Source: Veillonella parvula
GTDB taxonomy: Bacteria > Bacillota > Negativicutes > Veillonellales > Veillonellaceae
Assembly: GCA_947096075.1 (NCBI GenBank)
Contig: CAMUQE010000023.1
Span: 1-17,807 of the forward strand
Reading direction: 5' to 3'
Length of the DNA: 17,807 bases
A program made the position numbers and the translations under genes. Shown piece by piece: positions 6,491 to 14,093 of the stretch. Below the pieces are notes generated by a model. It was not told the DNA's origin, made no database searches, and worked only from the letters and a program-made list of their open reading frames with translations. The stretch's first letter is position 1. Each line of letters starts with the position of its first letter.

Positions 6491-7054
6491 TTATTTCTCC
6501 AACGCCTTAATGATGTCAGCAAATACTGCGTCTACATCTTGTAAACCATTGATTTCTTGATACAATCCGCTATTGCGATAGTAATCAATTAATGGTCTAG
6601 TAGATTCTTCGTACACAGCTAGACGTTTCTGTACTGTTTCAGGGTTATCATCAGCACGATTTTCTAGAACAGCTCGTTCGCTAATACGTTTAACCAATTC
6701 CTCGGAAGGAACGTTTAAGTTAAGCACAGCGTCCAAAGAAATTCCTAATTCTTTAAGGATTGCATCCAAGGATACAGCTTGCGCTGTAGTTCTTGGGAAT
6801 CCATCAAGAATAAATCCAGATTTGCAGTCATCTTTCACCAAGCGATCACGTACGATACCAACAGTTACACTGTCTGGTACCAATTGACCGGCATCGATGT
6901 ATTTCTTAGCCTCAACTCCAAGAGGTGTTTCGTTCTTAATCGCAGCGCGGAACATATCACCTGTTGAAATTTGGGGAATACCGTATTTTTCAATAAGTCG
7001 AGCTGCCTGAGTGCCTTTACCAGCACCAGGAGGTCCCATTAATAGAATATACAT
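6491..7054 (-). CDS. adk: Adenylate kinase, short-LID form
   Basis: Catalyses ATP + AMP to 2 ADP in the cytoplasm. The 187-residue protein has the P-loop GPPGAGKGT (7-15), the AMP-binding STGDMFR (30-36), DGFPRT (84-89) and RADDNPETVQKRL (about 123-135). The LID domain present in E. coli (about 214 residues) and in most Firmicutes, where it carries four Cys ligands for zinc, is replaced by a short loop (about residues 118-125), as in eukaryotic cytosolic and cyanobacterial forms. GGAGGGAAACAAT precedes the ATG. It sits between secY and map as usual, so it is the main chromosomal adk and not an extra copy. Confidence 0.97.
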   Translation of the reverse strand: MYILLMGPPGAGKGTQAARLIEKYGIPQISTGDMFRAAIKNETPLGVEAKKYIDAGQLVPDSVTVGIVRDRLVKDDCKSGFILDGFPRTTAQAVSLDAILKELGISLDAVLNLNVPSEELVKRISERAVLENRADDNPETVQKRLAVYEESTRPLIDYYRNSGLYQEINGLQDVDAVFADIIKALEK

Positions 7055-7066
7055 ATTGTTTCCCTC

Positions 7067-8329
7067 CTATTTCACAAAGCCTTTATAGTGGCGTGTTACC
7101 ATGAGCGACTCAATTTGTTGCATTGTATCAAGTGCTACACCTACAACGATGAGAAGAGCCGTACCACCAAAGTATACGCCTTGGACGCCGGTTATACTAC
7201 CGAGGAAATTCGGTATAATAGCAACGACAGCTAAGAATACAGCGCCAGCCAAAGTGATCTTGGTCATCACGTTATCCACATAATCAGCAGTTGGTTTACC
7301 CGCACGAATACCTGGGATAAAACCACCGTATTTTTTCATATTATCTGCCATATCTGTAATGTTGATAGAGATTGCAGTATAGAAATACGTAAAGATAAAG
7401 ATCAATATCGCATACAATGCCGTTTGTAACGGCGTCCCCCATGTAAATAAATCAGCAACTTTATGAACAAATTCATTGTCAATAAATTGTGCAATTGTTA
7501 CAGGGAACATCAACACAGATGACGCAAAGATAATTGGGATTACACCTGCCTGATTGACTTTCAACGGCAAGAATGTAGAGTGACCACCGTACATTTTACG
7601 CCCTACTACGCGTTTTGCGTATTGGATAGGAATGCGACGTTGGCCTTGTGTAACTGCCACTACGACAGCGATCATCGCAAGTGCAATTACAGCAAATAAG
7701 AATGCTTGGAACATGTTAATGGTTCCGTTTTGGATATATTGATAAATAGTTTCGAGACCATCTGGCAATCGAGCTACGATACCAGCAAAGATGATCAAGG
7801 AAATACCATTACCTATACCATATGCTGTGATTTGCTCACCAATCCACATCAATAAACATGTGCCTGCTGTGAGGATGATGGCCACAACAAATACGCTAAG
7901 GAAATCATTATTTACCAAAGCGTTATTTGCTCTAAGAGCAAATGCCATACCAGCGGCTTGTACAAAGCCAAGGACTACGGTGCCATAACGAGTTACCTTC
8001 GCTATTTTCTTACGCCCGTCTTCACCATCTTTACTCCATGCTTCAAACTGAGGAACTACAGACTGAAGCAGTTGCATGATGATGGAAGCATTAATGTAAG
8101 GGGTAATACTCATCGCAAAGATAGAGAACTTACTTAGCGCACCACCAGCAAACAAGTCTAATAGACCAAATAGGTTACCGGATGTAAACAAGGATTCAAT
8201 AACAGATGCATCTACACCTGGTACTGGGATGTGAATGCCGGCTCTAAACACAGCAAACATCATCAATGTGTACAAAATCTTGTTACGTAACTCAGTAATC
8301 TTAAAGATGTTCGAGAGGCTATCTAGCAC
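7067..8329 (-). CDS. secY: Protein translocase subunit SecY
   Basis: Forms the channel of the Sec translocon for protein export and membrane insertion. The 420-residue protein begins MLDSLSNIFKITELRNKILY, has the plug region typical of SecY after TM1 (HIPVPGVDASVIE, LFGLLDLFAGGALSKFSIFAMSITPYINASIIMQLL in sequence order) and about ten membrane segments, with the large cytoplasmic loop VTQGQRRIPIQYAKR near residue 230 and PGIRAGKPT near 340. The start is GTG at 8329, one base after the rplO stop, with GAGGTGAT inside the rplO end as ribosome binding site. No better start exists downstream. Confidence 0.97.
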   Translation of the reverse strand: MLDSLSNIFKITELRNKILYTLMMFAVFRAGIHIPVPGVDASVIESLFTSGNLFGLLDLFAGGALSKFSIFAMSITPYINASIIMQLLQSVVPQFEAWSKDGEDGRKKIAKVTRYGTVVLGFVQAAGMAFALRANNALVNNDFLSVFVVAIILTAGTCLLMWIGEQITAYGIGNGISLIIFAGIVARLPDGLETIYQYIQNGTINMFQAFLFAVIALAMIAVVVAVTQGQRRIPIQYAKRVVGRKMYGGHSTFLPLKVNQAGVIPIIFASSVLMFPVTIAQFIDNEFVHKVADLFTWGTPLQTALYAILIFIFTYFYTAISINITDMADNMKKYGGFIPGIRAGKPTADYVDNVMTKITLAGAVFLAVVAIIPNFLGSITGVQGVYFGGTALLIVVGVALDTMQQIESLMVTRHYKGFVK

Positions 8330-8330
8330 C

Positions 8331-8777
8331 CTAGATCACCTCAACTTTTCCGCCTGCTGCTGTGATTTTCTCTTCAGCAGCTTTAGTGAAGCCATTAGCG
8401 ATAACAGTCAAGTTTTTAGTTTCCAATGTACCGTTACCTAAAATACGAATACCATCGCGTACATTTTTCAAAATGCCAGCTTCAATAAGAGCTACTGGAT
8501 CAACTGTTGCACCATCTTCAAAGCGATTTAATTGTGCTACGTTAACTTCAGCATATTGTTTAGCAAAAACGCTGTTGTTGAAACCGCGTTTTGGTAAACG
8601 ACGATAAAGAGGCATTTGGCCGCCTTCAAAACCGGAGCGAACGCCACCGCCAGAACGGGAGTTTTGACCTTTTTGACCACGACCAGATGTTTTACCCAAG
8701 CCAGAACCTAAACCACGGCCTACACGAGTACGAGTTTTTTTAGAACCAGCTGCTGGTTGTAATTCATGAAGTTTCAT
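8331..8777 (-). CDS. rplO: 50S ribosomal protein L15
   Basis: Late-assembly protein of the 50S subunit with a long extended N-terminus running through 23S rRNA. The 148-residue product opens MKLHELQPAAGSKKTRTRVG and has the Gly/Arg-rich stretch (GLGSGLGKTSGRGQKGQ, SRSGGGVRSGFEGGQMPLYRRLPKRGF) that marks L15, then a globular C-terminal domain ending KITAAGGKVEVI. It follows rpmD by 22 bases and leads directly into secY. Confidence 0.98.
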   Translation of the reverse strand: MKLHELQPAAGSKKTRTRVGRGLGSGLGKTSGRGQKGQNSRSGGGVRSGFEGGQMPLYRRLPKRGFNNSVFAKQYAEVNVAQLNRFEDGATVDPVALIEAGILKNVRDGIRILGNGTLETKNLTVIANGFTKAAEEKITAAGGKVEVI

Positions 8778-8799
8778 TCAGTGCACCTCCTTATCAGTA

Positions 8800-8979
8800 T
8801 TAAACTTCTTCAACTTTTACTAAATGTCTAACTTTATGAAGCATACCTTCGATTTGAGGTGTTACTTCTTTTACGACTTGAGAGTTAGTTTTTTTCAAGC
8901 CCAAAGCTTTAACTGTCGCGCGTTGATCTTCAGGACGACCGATTAAGCTTCTTGTTAATGTTACTTTAACTTGTGCCAT
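8800..8979 (-). CDS. rpmD: 50S ribosomal protein L30
   Basis: Small 50S protein of 59 residues. The translation runs MAQVKVTLTRSLIGRPEDQR, then ATVKALGLKKTNSQVVKEV and a C-terminal part ending HKVRHLVKVEEV. The motifs VTL.RSLIGR, TVKALGL.K and VRHLV.VEE are those of bacterial L30. The length is typical for the family (about 59-61). It lies between rpsE and rplO, 14 and 22 bases away, its fixed place in the spc operon. Confidence 0.97.
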   Translation of the reverse strand: MAQVKVTLTRSLIGRPEDQRATVKALGLKKTNSQVVKEVTPQIEGMLHKVRHLVKVEEV

Positions 8980-8993
8980 TTCTTGTCTCCTTA

Positions 8994-9497
8994 TTACGCG
9001 TTATAGATTTCTTCAACGGTTTTACCACGAAGCTCAGCAACTTCGCTAGCGCGTTTCAAATCTTTCAAACCTTCAATTGTAGCGCGAACCATATTGTTAG
9101 GGTTAGAAGAGCCCAAAGATTTAGTCAAGATGTTACGAACACCTACTAATTCCAATACGGCACGAACAGGGCCACCAGCGATAACGCCAGTACCTTCAGC
9201 AGCTGGTTTCAAGAATACGCGGCCTGCACCGAATACGCCTGTTACGCTGTGAGGGATTGTACCATTTTTAATAGCTACGTTTACAATATTTTTCTTAGCA
9301 TCATCGATACCTTTGCGAATTGCTTCTGGTACTTCCGCTGCTTTACCTAAGCCAACGCCTACATAACCGTTGCCATCACCAACAACTACAAGAGCGCTGA
9401 AGGAAAAACGACGACCGCCTTTAACTACTTTGGCTACGCGGTTGATGAATACTACTCTTTCTTTAAGATCAAGACTGGTGTAGTCAATTCTCGCCAT
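8994..9497 (-). CDS. rpsE: 30S ribosomal protein S5
   Basis: S5 guards decoding accuracy and is part of the mRNA entry helicase site. The 167-residue product has the N-terminal double-stranded RNA-binding-like domain (LKERVVFINRVAKVVKGGRR, FSALVVVGDGNGYVGVGLGK) and the C-terminal domain (GAGRVFLKPAAEGTGVIAGG, VRNILTKSLGSSNPNNMVRA). The ATG at 9497 gives the normal MARIDY start with an AGGAGG-like site ahead. No residue that would suggest spectinomycin resistance could be judged by eye. Confidence 0.98.
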   Translation of the reverse strand: MARIDYTSLDLKERVVFINRVAKVVKGGRRFSFSALVVVGDGNGYVGVGLGKAAEVPEAIRKGIDDAKKNIVNVAIKNGTIPHSVTGVFGAGRVFLKPAAEGTGVIAGGPVRAVLELVGVRNILTKSLGSSNPNNMVRATIEGLKDLKRASEVAELRGKTVEEIYNA

Positions 9498-9515
9498 GTC
9501 TATAGTTCCTCCTTC

Positions 9516-9878
9516 TTAGAATTTTAAGCCTGCTTCACGAGCACCTTCTGCAAGGGCTGCTACGCGGCCGTGGTAAATGTAACCACCACGGTCAAACACT
9601 ACAGTGTCAATGCCTTTAGCGATAGCTTTTTTAGCAACTGCTTCACCAACAGCTTTAGCAGCAGCTACGTTACCACCATAGGATAAGTTCAAATCTTTAT
9701 CTAAAGAGCTAGCAGCAACCAAAGTTGTACCTGCTACGTCATCGATTACTTGTGCGTAAATGTTGCTCAAAGAACGGTAAACGTTCAAACGTGGGCAAGT
9801 TGCCGTACCAGAGATGTGACGGCGGATACGAAGATGACGTTTTGCTCGAGCGATATTTCTACTAGATTTACGAGGCAA
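9516..9878 (-). CDS. rplR: 50S ribosomal protein L18 (TTG start)
   Basis: L18 binds 5S rRNA and helps join it to the 50S subunit. The 120-residue product matches the family: (M)PRKSSRNIARAKRHLRIRR, HISGTATCPRLNVYRS, NIYAQVIDD, and the C-terminal VVFDRGGYIYHGRVAALAEGAREAGLKF. Start choice: an ATG in frame at 9896 would put the ribosome binding site AAAGGAG (9887-9893) inside the gene, while that site stands 8 bases before a TTG at 9878. The TTG start gives the usual length of about 120; the ATG would add six atypical residues. Confidence 0.95.
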   Translation of the reverse strand: MPRKSSRNIARAKRHLRIRRHISGTATCPRLNVYRSLSNIYAQVIDDVAGTTLVAASSLDKDLNLSYGGNVAAAKAVGEAVAKKAIAKGIDTVVFDRGGYIYHGRVAALAEGAREAGLKF

Positions 9879-9886
9879 GATATTCA

Positions 9887-9893
9887 CTCCTTT
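9887..9893 (-). promoter_or_regulatory. Ribosome binding site that sets the rplR TTG start
   Basis: AAAGGAG on the minus strand followed by 8 bases and TTG (9876-9878). The upstream in-frame ATG at 9894-9896 touches this motif and has no ribosome binding site of its own at the right distance. A GTG at 9885-9887 is too close to it. Confidence 0.8.
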
Positions 9894-9913
9894 CATTCAT
9901 ATAGATGATATTA

Positions 9914-10459
9914 CTATTTACCTTTTGCACCAGCTTTACCAGCTTTGCGACGAACAACTTCGCCTTCATAGCGGATACCTTTACCTTTGTAAGGTTCAGG
10001 TTTTCTCCATTTACGGATATCAGCTGCTACTGCACCTACAACTTCTTTGTCTGCACCAGACACAACGATTTTGTTAGGAGCTGGAACGTCGATTGTAATA
10101 CCAGCTGGAGCTTCCATTTCTACTGGATGAGAGAAGCCAAGTGTAAGAGCTAATTTATTGCCTTGTTTAGCCGCTCTGTAACCAACACCGTTGATTTCAA
10201 GAGTTTTTGTAAATCCTTCAGATACGCCTGTTACCATATTAGCAACAAGAGCGCGAGTCAAACCGTGAAGGGAACGATGATTTTTATCGTCGGAAGGACG
10301 AGTTACTGTGATTGTGTTACCTTCTACAGTGATATTCATATCTGGATGCAAATCGCGAGATAATTCACCTTTAGGGCCTTTTACGTTCATATGATGGTTA
10401 TCATATGTAACAGTAACGCCTGCAGGGATCTCGATAGGCATTCTACCGATACGTGACAT
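9914..10459 (-). CDS. rplF: 50S ribosomal protein L6
   Basis: L6 lies near the sarcin-ricin loop and the factor-binding site of the 50S subunit. The 181-residue product is the expected two-fold repeat: N-terminal half beginning MSRIGRMPIEIPAGVTV and containing VKGPKGELSR, C-terminal half with the family signature RKWRKPEPYKGKGIRYEGE near residue 150, then a basic tail RRKAGKAGAKGK. Length and start are standard. It lies 24 bases after rpsH. Confidence 0.98.
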   Translation of the reverse strand: MSRIGRMPIEIPAGVTVTYDNHHMNVKGPKGELSRDLHPDMNITVEGNTITVTRPSDDKNHRSLHGLTRALVANMVTGVSEGFTKTLEINGVGYRAAKQGNKLALTLGFSHPVEMEAPAGITIDVPAPNKIVVSGADKEVVGAVAADIRKWRKPEPYKGKGIRYEGEVVRRKAGKAGAKGK

Positions 10460-10483
10460 TATTTCTACCTCCTATTGCTACTA

Positions 10484-10870
10484 TTACCAAACGTATGCGA
10501 TTACTTCGCCACCAAGACCTTCTTTACGAGCTTGTTTGTCGCTCATAACGCCTTTGGACGTAGAAATAACTGCGATACCCAAACCACCAAGTACACGAGG
10601 AAGTTCTTCCTTTTTCGCGTAAACACGTAAACCTGGTTTGGAAATACGTTTAATTCCTGTAATAACTTTCTCGTTATTGGAACCATATTTCAAAGTTACT
10701 TTTAAAGTGTTTTCTTCTTTTTCAACGTTCTTTACAAAGCCTTCTTGTAAAAGGATGTCAAGAACGGCTGCTTTCATTCTAGATGCAGGAATGTTTACCG
10801 TTTCATGAAGTGCAGCGTTTGCATTACGGATGCGCGTAAGCATATCCGCGATAGGATCGGTCATTACCAT
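10484..10870 (-). CDS. rpsH: 30S ribosomal protein S8
   Basis: S8 is a primary 16S rRNA-binding protein that organises the central domain, and in E. coli its RNA binding also represses the spc operon. The 128-residue product carries TDPIADMLTRIRNAN at the N-terminus and the C-terminal family motif VISTSKGVMSDKQARKEGLGGEVIAYVW. The GGAGG site stands 10 bases before ATG 10870, so the product begins MVMTDPIAD, two residues longer than the common MTDPIAD form. No S8-binding hairpin was recognised upstream of rplE by eye. Confidence 0.97.
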   Translation of the reverse strand: MVMTDPIADMLTRIRNANAALHETVNIPASRMKAAVLDILLQEGFVKNVEKEENTLKVTLKYGSNNEKVITGIKRISKPGLRVYAKKEELPRVLGGLGIAVISTSKGVMSDKQARKEGLGGEVIAYVW

Positions 10871-10897
10871 AATCTAAAAACCTCCTCTCGTCTAATA

Positions 10898-11167
10898 TTA
10901 CCAGCTGGCTTTTTTAACACCAGGAATTTGTCCTTTGTACGCCAATTCACGGAACGCAATACGGCTGATACCGAATTTACGCATATAGCCGTGAGGACGA
11001 CCAGTTAAGTTGCAACGGTTGTGCAAGCGTGTTGGGGATGCATTTGCTGGTAATTTGGATAAGCCTTCATAATCACCTGCTGCTTTTAACGCTTCACGTT
11101 TAGCTGCATATTTTTCAACGATTTTAGCGCGTTTCTTTTCGCGTTCAATCATAGATTTTTTAGCCAT
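10898..11167 (-). CDS. rpsN: 30S ribosomal protein S14, long zinc-independent type
   Basis: S14 stabilises the 30S head near the A and P sites. At 89 residues this is the long form: MAKKSMIEREKKRAKIVEKY at the N-terminus, then an insertion and the conserved end RPHGYMRKFGISRIAFRELA with GQIPGVKKASW. The short form (about 61 residues) has four Cys zinc ligands; here only one Cys (C52) remains and ISRIAF replaces the .C..C. pair, so it cannot hold the zinc ribbon. It occupies the normal rplE-rpsN-rpsH position, whereas Bacillus keeps the zinc form here and a zinc-free copy elsewhere under Zur control. Confidence 0.97.
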   Translation of the reverse strand: MAKKSMIEREKKRAKIVEKYAAKREALKAAGDYEGLSKLPANASPTRLHNRCNLTGRPHGYMRKFGISRIAFRELAYKGQIPGVKKASW

Positions 11168-11183
11168 CTATATGTTCCTCCTA

Positions 11184-11723
11184 TTATTTTTCAAAAGGCA
11201 TACCGAATTGAGTCAACAATTCACGAGCTTCTTCATCTGTCTTAGCACTTGTTACGATAATGATATCCATACCAGTAACACGTTCTACCTGATCATATTC
11301 GATTTCAGGGAAGATGAGCTGTTCTTTAAGACCCAAAGCGTAGTTACCACGGCCATCGAATGCAGTAGCGCTGATACCGCGGAAGTCACGTACACGAGGT
11401 AATGCCGCATTGATCAATCTATCAAGGAATTCATACATGCGTTCGCCACGAAGAGTAACTTTTGTACCCAACGCCATGCCTTCACGAACTTTGAAGTTCG
11501 CAATGGATTTTTTAGCTTTTGTGATGACAGGTTTTTGACCAGCAATGATAGTCAAGTCATTAACTGCTGCTTCCAATGCTTTTGCATTACCTACTGCATC
11601 ACCTACGCCGATGTTGATAACGATTTTTTCCAATTTAGGAATTTCCATTACGTTGCCGTATTGGAATTTTTCTTGCATACTCTTTTTGATTTCAGAGTTG
11701 TATTGTTCAAACAAACGAGACAT
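11184..11723 (-). CDS. rplE: 50S ribosomal protein L5
   Basis: L5 binds 5S rRNA with L18 and forms the bridge to S13 in the 30S head. The 179-residue product has MSRLFEQYNSEIKKSMQEKF at the start, the conserved PKLEKIVINIGVGDA, the AGQKPVITKAKKSIANFKVR stretch, and the C-terminal GLKEQLIFPEIEYD and GMDIIIVTSAKTDEEARELL. It is full length with a GGAGGAG-type site before the ATG. It lies 23 bases after rplX and 16 before rpsN. Confidence 0.98.
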   Translation of the reverse strand: MSRLFEQYNSEIKKSMQEKFQYGNVMEIPKLEKIVINIGVGDAVGNAKALEAAVNDLTIIAGQKPVITKAKKSIANFKVREGMALGTKVTLRGERMYEFLDRLINAALPRVRDFRGISATAFDGRGNYALGLKEQLIFPEIEYDQVERVTGMDIIIVTSAKTDEEARELLTQFGMPFEK

Positions 11724-11746
11724 TTATGTAGCTCCTCCTTTCCTGA

Positions 11747-12067
11747 TTATTTAAGTACTGTACCGGATTTAACAGTAGCGCGAACGAATTTACCGTCCTT
11801 ACCTTCTACCTTTTTGATACGAGTAGCTGTTTTAGTTTCTGGGTCAACAACCATTACGTTAGAAACGTGAATGCCCGCTTCTTTAGTAACGATGCCGCCT
11901 TGTGGGTTAGCTTGGGAAGGTTTTGTGTGACGTTTTACAGTATTAACGCCTTCAACAAATACGCGTTCTTTTTTAGGTTCAGTTGCGATAACTGTACCTT
12001 GCTTACCTTTATCTTTACCGGAGATAACAACAACTGTATCGCCTTTTTTGATTTGTAGCTTAGCCAT
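11747..12067 (-). CDS. rplX: 50S ribosomal protein L24
   Basis: One of the two assembly initiator proteins of the 50S subunit, located near the tunnel exit. The 106-residue protein starts MAKLQIKKGDTVVVISGKDK, followed by GKQGTVI, the KOW motif typical of L24, then VEGVNTVKRHTKPSQANPQG with GGIVTKEAGIHVSNVM. Length is standard for the family. It is 18 bases after rplN and 23 before rplE. Confidence 0.98.
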   Translation of the reverse strand: MAKLQIKKGDTVVVISGKDKGKQGTVIATEPKKERVFVEGVNTVKRHTKPSQANPQGGIVTKEAGIHVSNVMVVDPETKTATRIKKVEGKDGKFVRATVKSGTVLK

Positions 12068-12085
12068 ATGCTGCGTTCCTCCTTC

Positions 12086-12454
12086 TTATAATACTTCTGG
12101 AGCCAAAGAAACGATTTTCATGAAGTCTTTTTCACGAAGTTCTCTAGCTACAGGTCCAAAGATACGAGTACCACGAGGGGTCTTGTCATCTTTAATAACT
12201 ACTGCTGCGTTTTCATCAAAACGAATATAGGAACCGTCTTGACGGCGGATACCTTTTTTAGAACGAACAATAACAGCTTTAACTACGTCGCCTTTCTTGA
12301 CAACGCCACCGGGTGATGCATCTTTTACAGAAGCAACGATTACGTCACCGATATTGCCGAATTTGCGATAAGAACCGCCCATGACTTGGATGCACATAAT
12401 ACGTTTAGCACCAGTGTTGTCGGCAACATTCAAAATTGTTTGTTGCTGGATCAT
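12086..12454 (-). CDS. rplN: 50S ribosomal protein L14
   Basis: L14 lies at the subunit interface, forms bridges to 16S rRNA, and is the docking site of the RsfS silencing factor. The 122-residue protein is very conserved: MIQQQTILNVADNTGAKRIM, IGDVIVASVKDASPGG, VKKGDVVKAVIVRSKKGIRR, and the C-terminal FGPVARELREKDFMKIVSLAPEVL. It marks the beginning of the classical spc operon, but only 24 bases separate it from rpsQ and no promoter or terminator is evident, so S10 and spc genes are probably co-transcribed. Confidence 0.98.
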   Translation of the reverse strand: MIQQQTILNVADNTGAKRIMCIQVMGGSYRKFGNIGDVIVASVKDASPGGVVKKGDVVKAVIVRSKKGIRRQDGSYIRFDENAAVVIKDDKTPRGTRIFGPVARELREKDFMKIVSLAPEVL

Positions 12455-12478
12455 CGTCTATTCCTCCTTACATCACTC

Positions 12479-12739
12479 TTATTTTTGTCTTTCAAGAATT
12501 TCAACAACTCTCCAACATTTATCTTTAGAAAGTGGACGAGTTTCTACAATTTTAACTGTATCGCCAACTTGGCACTCATTATTTTCATCATGAGCTTTGA
12601 AGCGTTTTGTGCTAACCATTGGCTTGTTATATAATGCGTGAGGTACTTTACGTTCTACAGCAACAACAACAGTTTTATTCATTTTGTCGCTTACAACTTT
12701 ACCTACGCGAACTTTACGTACGTTTCTTTCTTCTGCCAC
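12479..12739 (-). CDS. rpsQ: 30S ribosomal protein S17 (GTG start)
   Basis: Primary binder of 16S rRNA in the 5' domain. From the chosen GTG the product is 86 residues: MAEERNVRKVRVGKVVSDKM, then NKTVVVAVERKVPHALYNK and the S17 signature, with GDTVKIVETRPLSKDKCWRV near the end. Start choice: AAAAGGAGG at 12749-12757 stands 9 bases before GTG 12739. An earlier in-frame TTG at 12760 would translate the ribosome binding site itself and add seven unlike residues. Length 86 fits the family (about 84-88). Confidence 0.95.
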   Translation of the reverse strand: MAEERNVRKVRVGKVVSDKMNKTVVVAVERKVPHALYNKPMVSTKRFKAHDENNECQVGDTVKIVETRPLSKDKCWRVVEILERQK

Positions 12740-12748
12740 GATTTTAAG

Positions 12749-12757
12749 CCTCCTTTT
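12749..12757 (-). promoter_or_regulatory. Ribosome binding site that sets the rpsQ GTG start
   Basis: AAAAGGAGG on the minus strand, 9 bases before the GTG at 12737-12739. It is one of the strongest sites in the window and rules out the upstream TTG at 12758-12760, which overlaps none of its own site. Confidence 0.85.
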
Positions 12758-12778
12758 CAACCATTAACAAATCTGTTA

Positions 12779-12982
12779 TTATGCGTTTTCAGATTTAAGT
12801 TCAACTTCACGTTGTACAGTTTTAATACGAGCGATTGTCTTCTTAACTTCACGAATGCGCATAGGATTCTCTAATTGACCTGTTGCAAGCTGAAAACGGA
12901 GGTTAAATAACTCTTCCTTAAGACCGGAAACTTTTTGTTCCATTTCGGCAGCGCTCATATTGCGAATGTCATTAACCTTCAT
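12779..12982 (-). CDS. rpmC: 50S ribosomal protein L29
   Basis: L29 lies at the tunnel exit beside L23 and helps dock chaperones and the signal recognition particle. The 67-residue product is a two-helix hairpin: MKVNDIRNMSAAEMEQKV, then LKEELFNLRFQLATGQLENP and RIREVKKTIARIKTVQRE. The FNLRFQLATGQLENP.RI motif is diagnostic. Its ATG lies inside rplP (11-base overlap), so the two are probably coupled. Confidence 0.97.
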   Translation of the reverse strand: MKVNDIRNMSAAEMEQKVSGLKEELFNLRFQLATGQLENPMRIREVKKTIARIKTVQREVELKSENA

Positions 12983-13409
12983 TTACGTCACCACCCAATT
13001 CTTTACCCTTAACAACAAATTTGCATTTGATTGGAAGTTTATGGCTTGCAAGACGCATAGCTTCACGAGCTGTAGCTTCTGGCACACCGTCCATTTCAAA
13101 CATTACACGACCTGGTTTAACCACTGCTACCCAGTATTCAGGAGAACCTTTACCGGAACCCATACGAGTACCAGCTGGTTTAGCTGTGATTGGTTTGTCA
13201 GGGAAAATTTTAATCCATACTTTACCACCACGTTTGATATAACGAGTCATAGCAATACGGGCAGCTTCGATTTGACGGTTTGTAATCCAAGATGGTTCGC
13301 ATGCTACCAAGCCGAACTCACCATGAGACACTGTATTACCGCGCATAGCACGACCTTTCATACGGCCGCGGAATTGCTTACGATGTTTTACGCGCTTTGG
13401 AATAAGCAT
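12972..13409 (-). CDS. rplP: 50S ribosomal protein L16
   Basis: L16 sits at the peptidyl transferase side of the 50S subunit and helps position the A-site tRNA. The 145-residue product has MLIPKRVKHRKQFRGRMKGR, then GEFGLVACEPSWITNRQIEA, ARIAMTRYIKRGGKVWIKIF and PVTxKP-like PITAKPAGTRMGSGKGSPEY, all consistent with full-length L16. Its ATG overlaps the rpsC stop by one base (TAATG), and its own 3' end carries the rpmC start. Confidence 0.98.
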   Translation of the reverse strand: MLIPKRVKHRKQFRGRMKGRAMRGNTVSHGEFGLVACEPSWITNRQIEAARIAMTRYIKRGGKVWIKIFPDKPITAKPAGTRMGSGKGSPEYWVAVVKPGRVMFEMDGVPEATAREAMRLASHKLPIKCKFVVKGKELGGDVNEG

Positions 13410-14077
13410 TACTTGCCACCTTCTTCCTTCTTAGCAGGTGCTTGTTTTGCTTCTGGCAAAACTTCACCTTTGTAAATCCATACTTTAATGCCAATACAAC
13501 CATATGTTGTATGAGCTTCAGCAGTACCGTAGTCAATGTCTGCACGAAGTGTATGCAAAGGAATAGAACCTTCACGGTAGGATTCGCTACGAGCGATTTC
13601 AGCACCGCCAAGACGACCGCTTACCATGATTTTGATACCTTTTGCACCTAAGCGCATTGTACGACCTACAGCTTGTTTCATTGCACGGCGGAAGCCGATA
13701 CGACGTTCCAATTGGCCCGCAATGTTTTCAGCAACTAATGTTGCATCCATATCTGCTTGTTTAATTTCTGCAATGTTAACATCCACTTGTTTATCAGTGA
13801 AACGAGTCATTGCTTTTTTGATATCTTCGATACCAGCACCACCACGACCGATAACCATACCTGGTTTCGCAGTGTGGATAGTCAATTTAATACGTTTATT
13901 TGTACGCTCGATTTCAATGCGGGAAATACCAGCAATGAAAAGGGTTTCTTTCAAGAAGTTACGAATTTTTACGTCTTCATGAAGATTAGCAGCGAAATCT
14001 TTATCTGCATACCATTTTGCGTCCCAATCTTTTACGATACCGACACGCAAACCGTGTGGATTAACTTTTTGACCCAC
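13409..14077 (-). CDS. rpsC: 30S ribosomal protein S3
   Basis: S3 lines the mRNA entry tunnel of the 30S subunit. The 222-residue product has the N-terminal KH type-2 domain (MGQKVNPHGLRVGIVKDWDA, with GMVIGRGGAGIEDIKK carrying the GxxG loop near residue 80) and the C-terminal domain (SGRLGGAEIARSESYREGSI, DIDYGTAEAHTTYGCIGIKV), ending in a charged tail with APAKKEEGGK. Typical length. It follows rplV by 16 bases and overlaps rplP by one base. Confidence 0.98.
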   Translation of the reverse strand: MGQKVNPHGLRVGIVKDWDAKWYADKDFAANLHEDVKIRNFLKETLFIAGISRIEIERTNKRIKLTIHTAKPGMVIGRGGAGIEDIKKAMTRFTDKQVDVNIAEIKQADMDATLVAENIAGQLERRIGFRRAMKQAVGRTMRLGAKGIKIMVSGRLGGAEIARSESYREGSIPLHTLRADIDYGTAEAHTTYGCIGIKVWIYKGEVLPEAKQAPAKKEEGGK

Positions 14078-14093
14078 TCTGTTTCCCTCCTTC

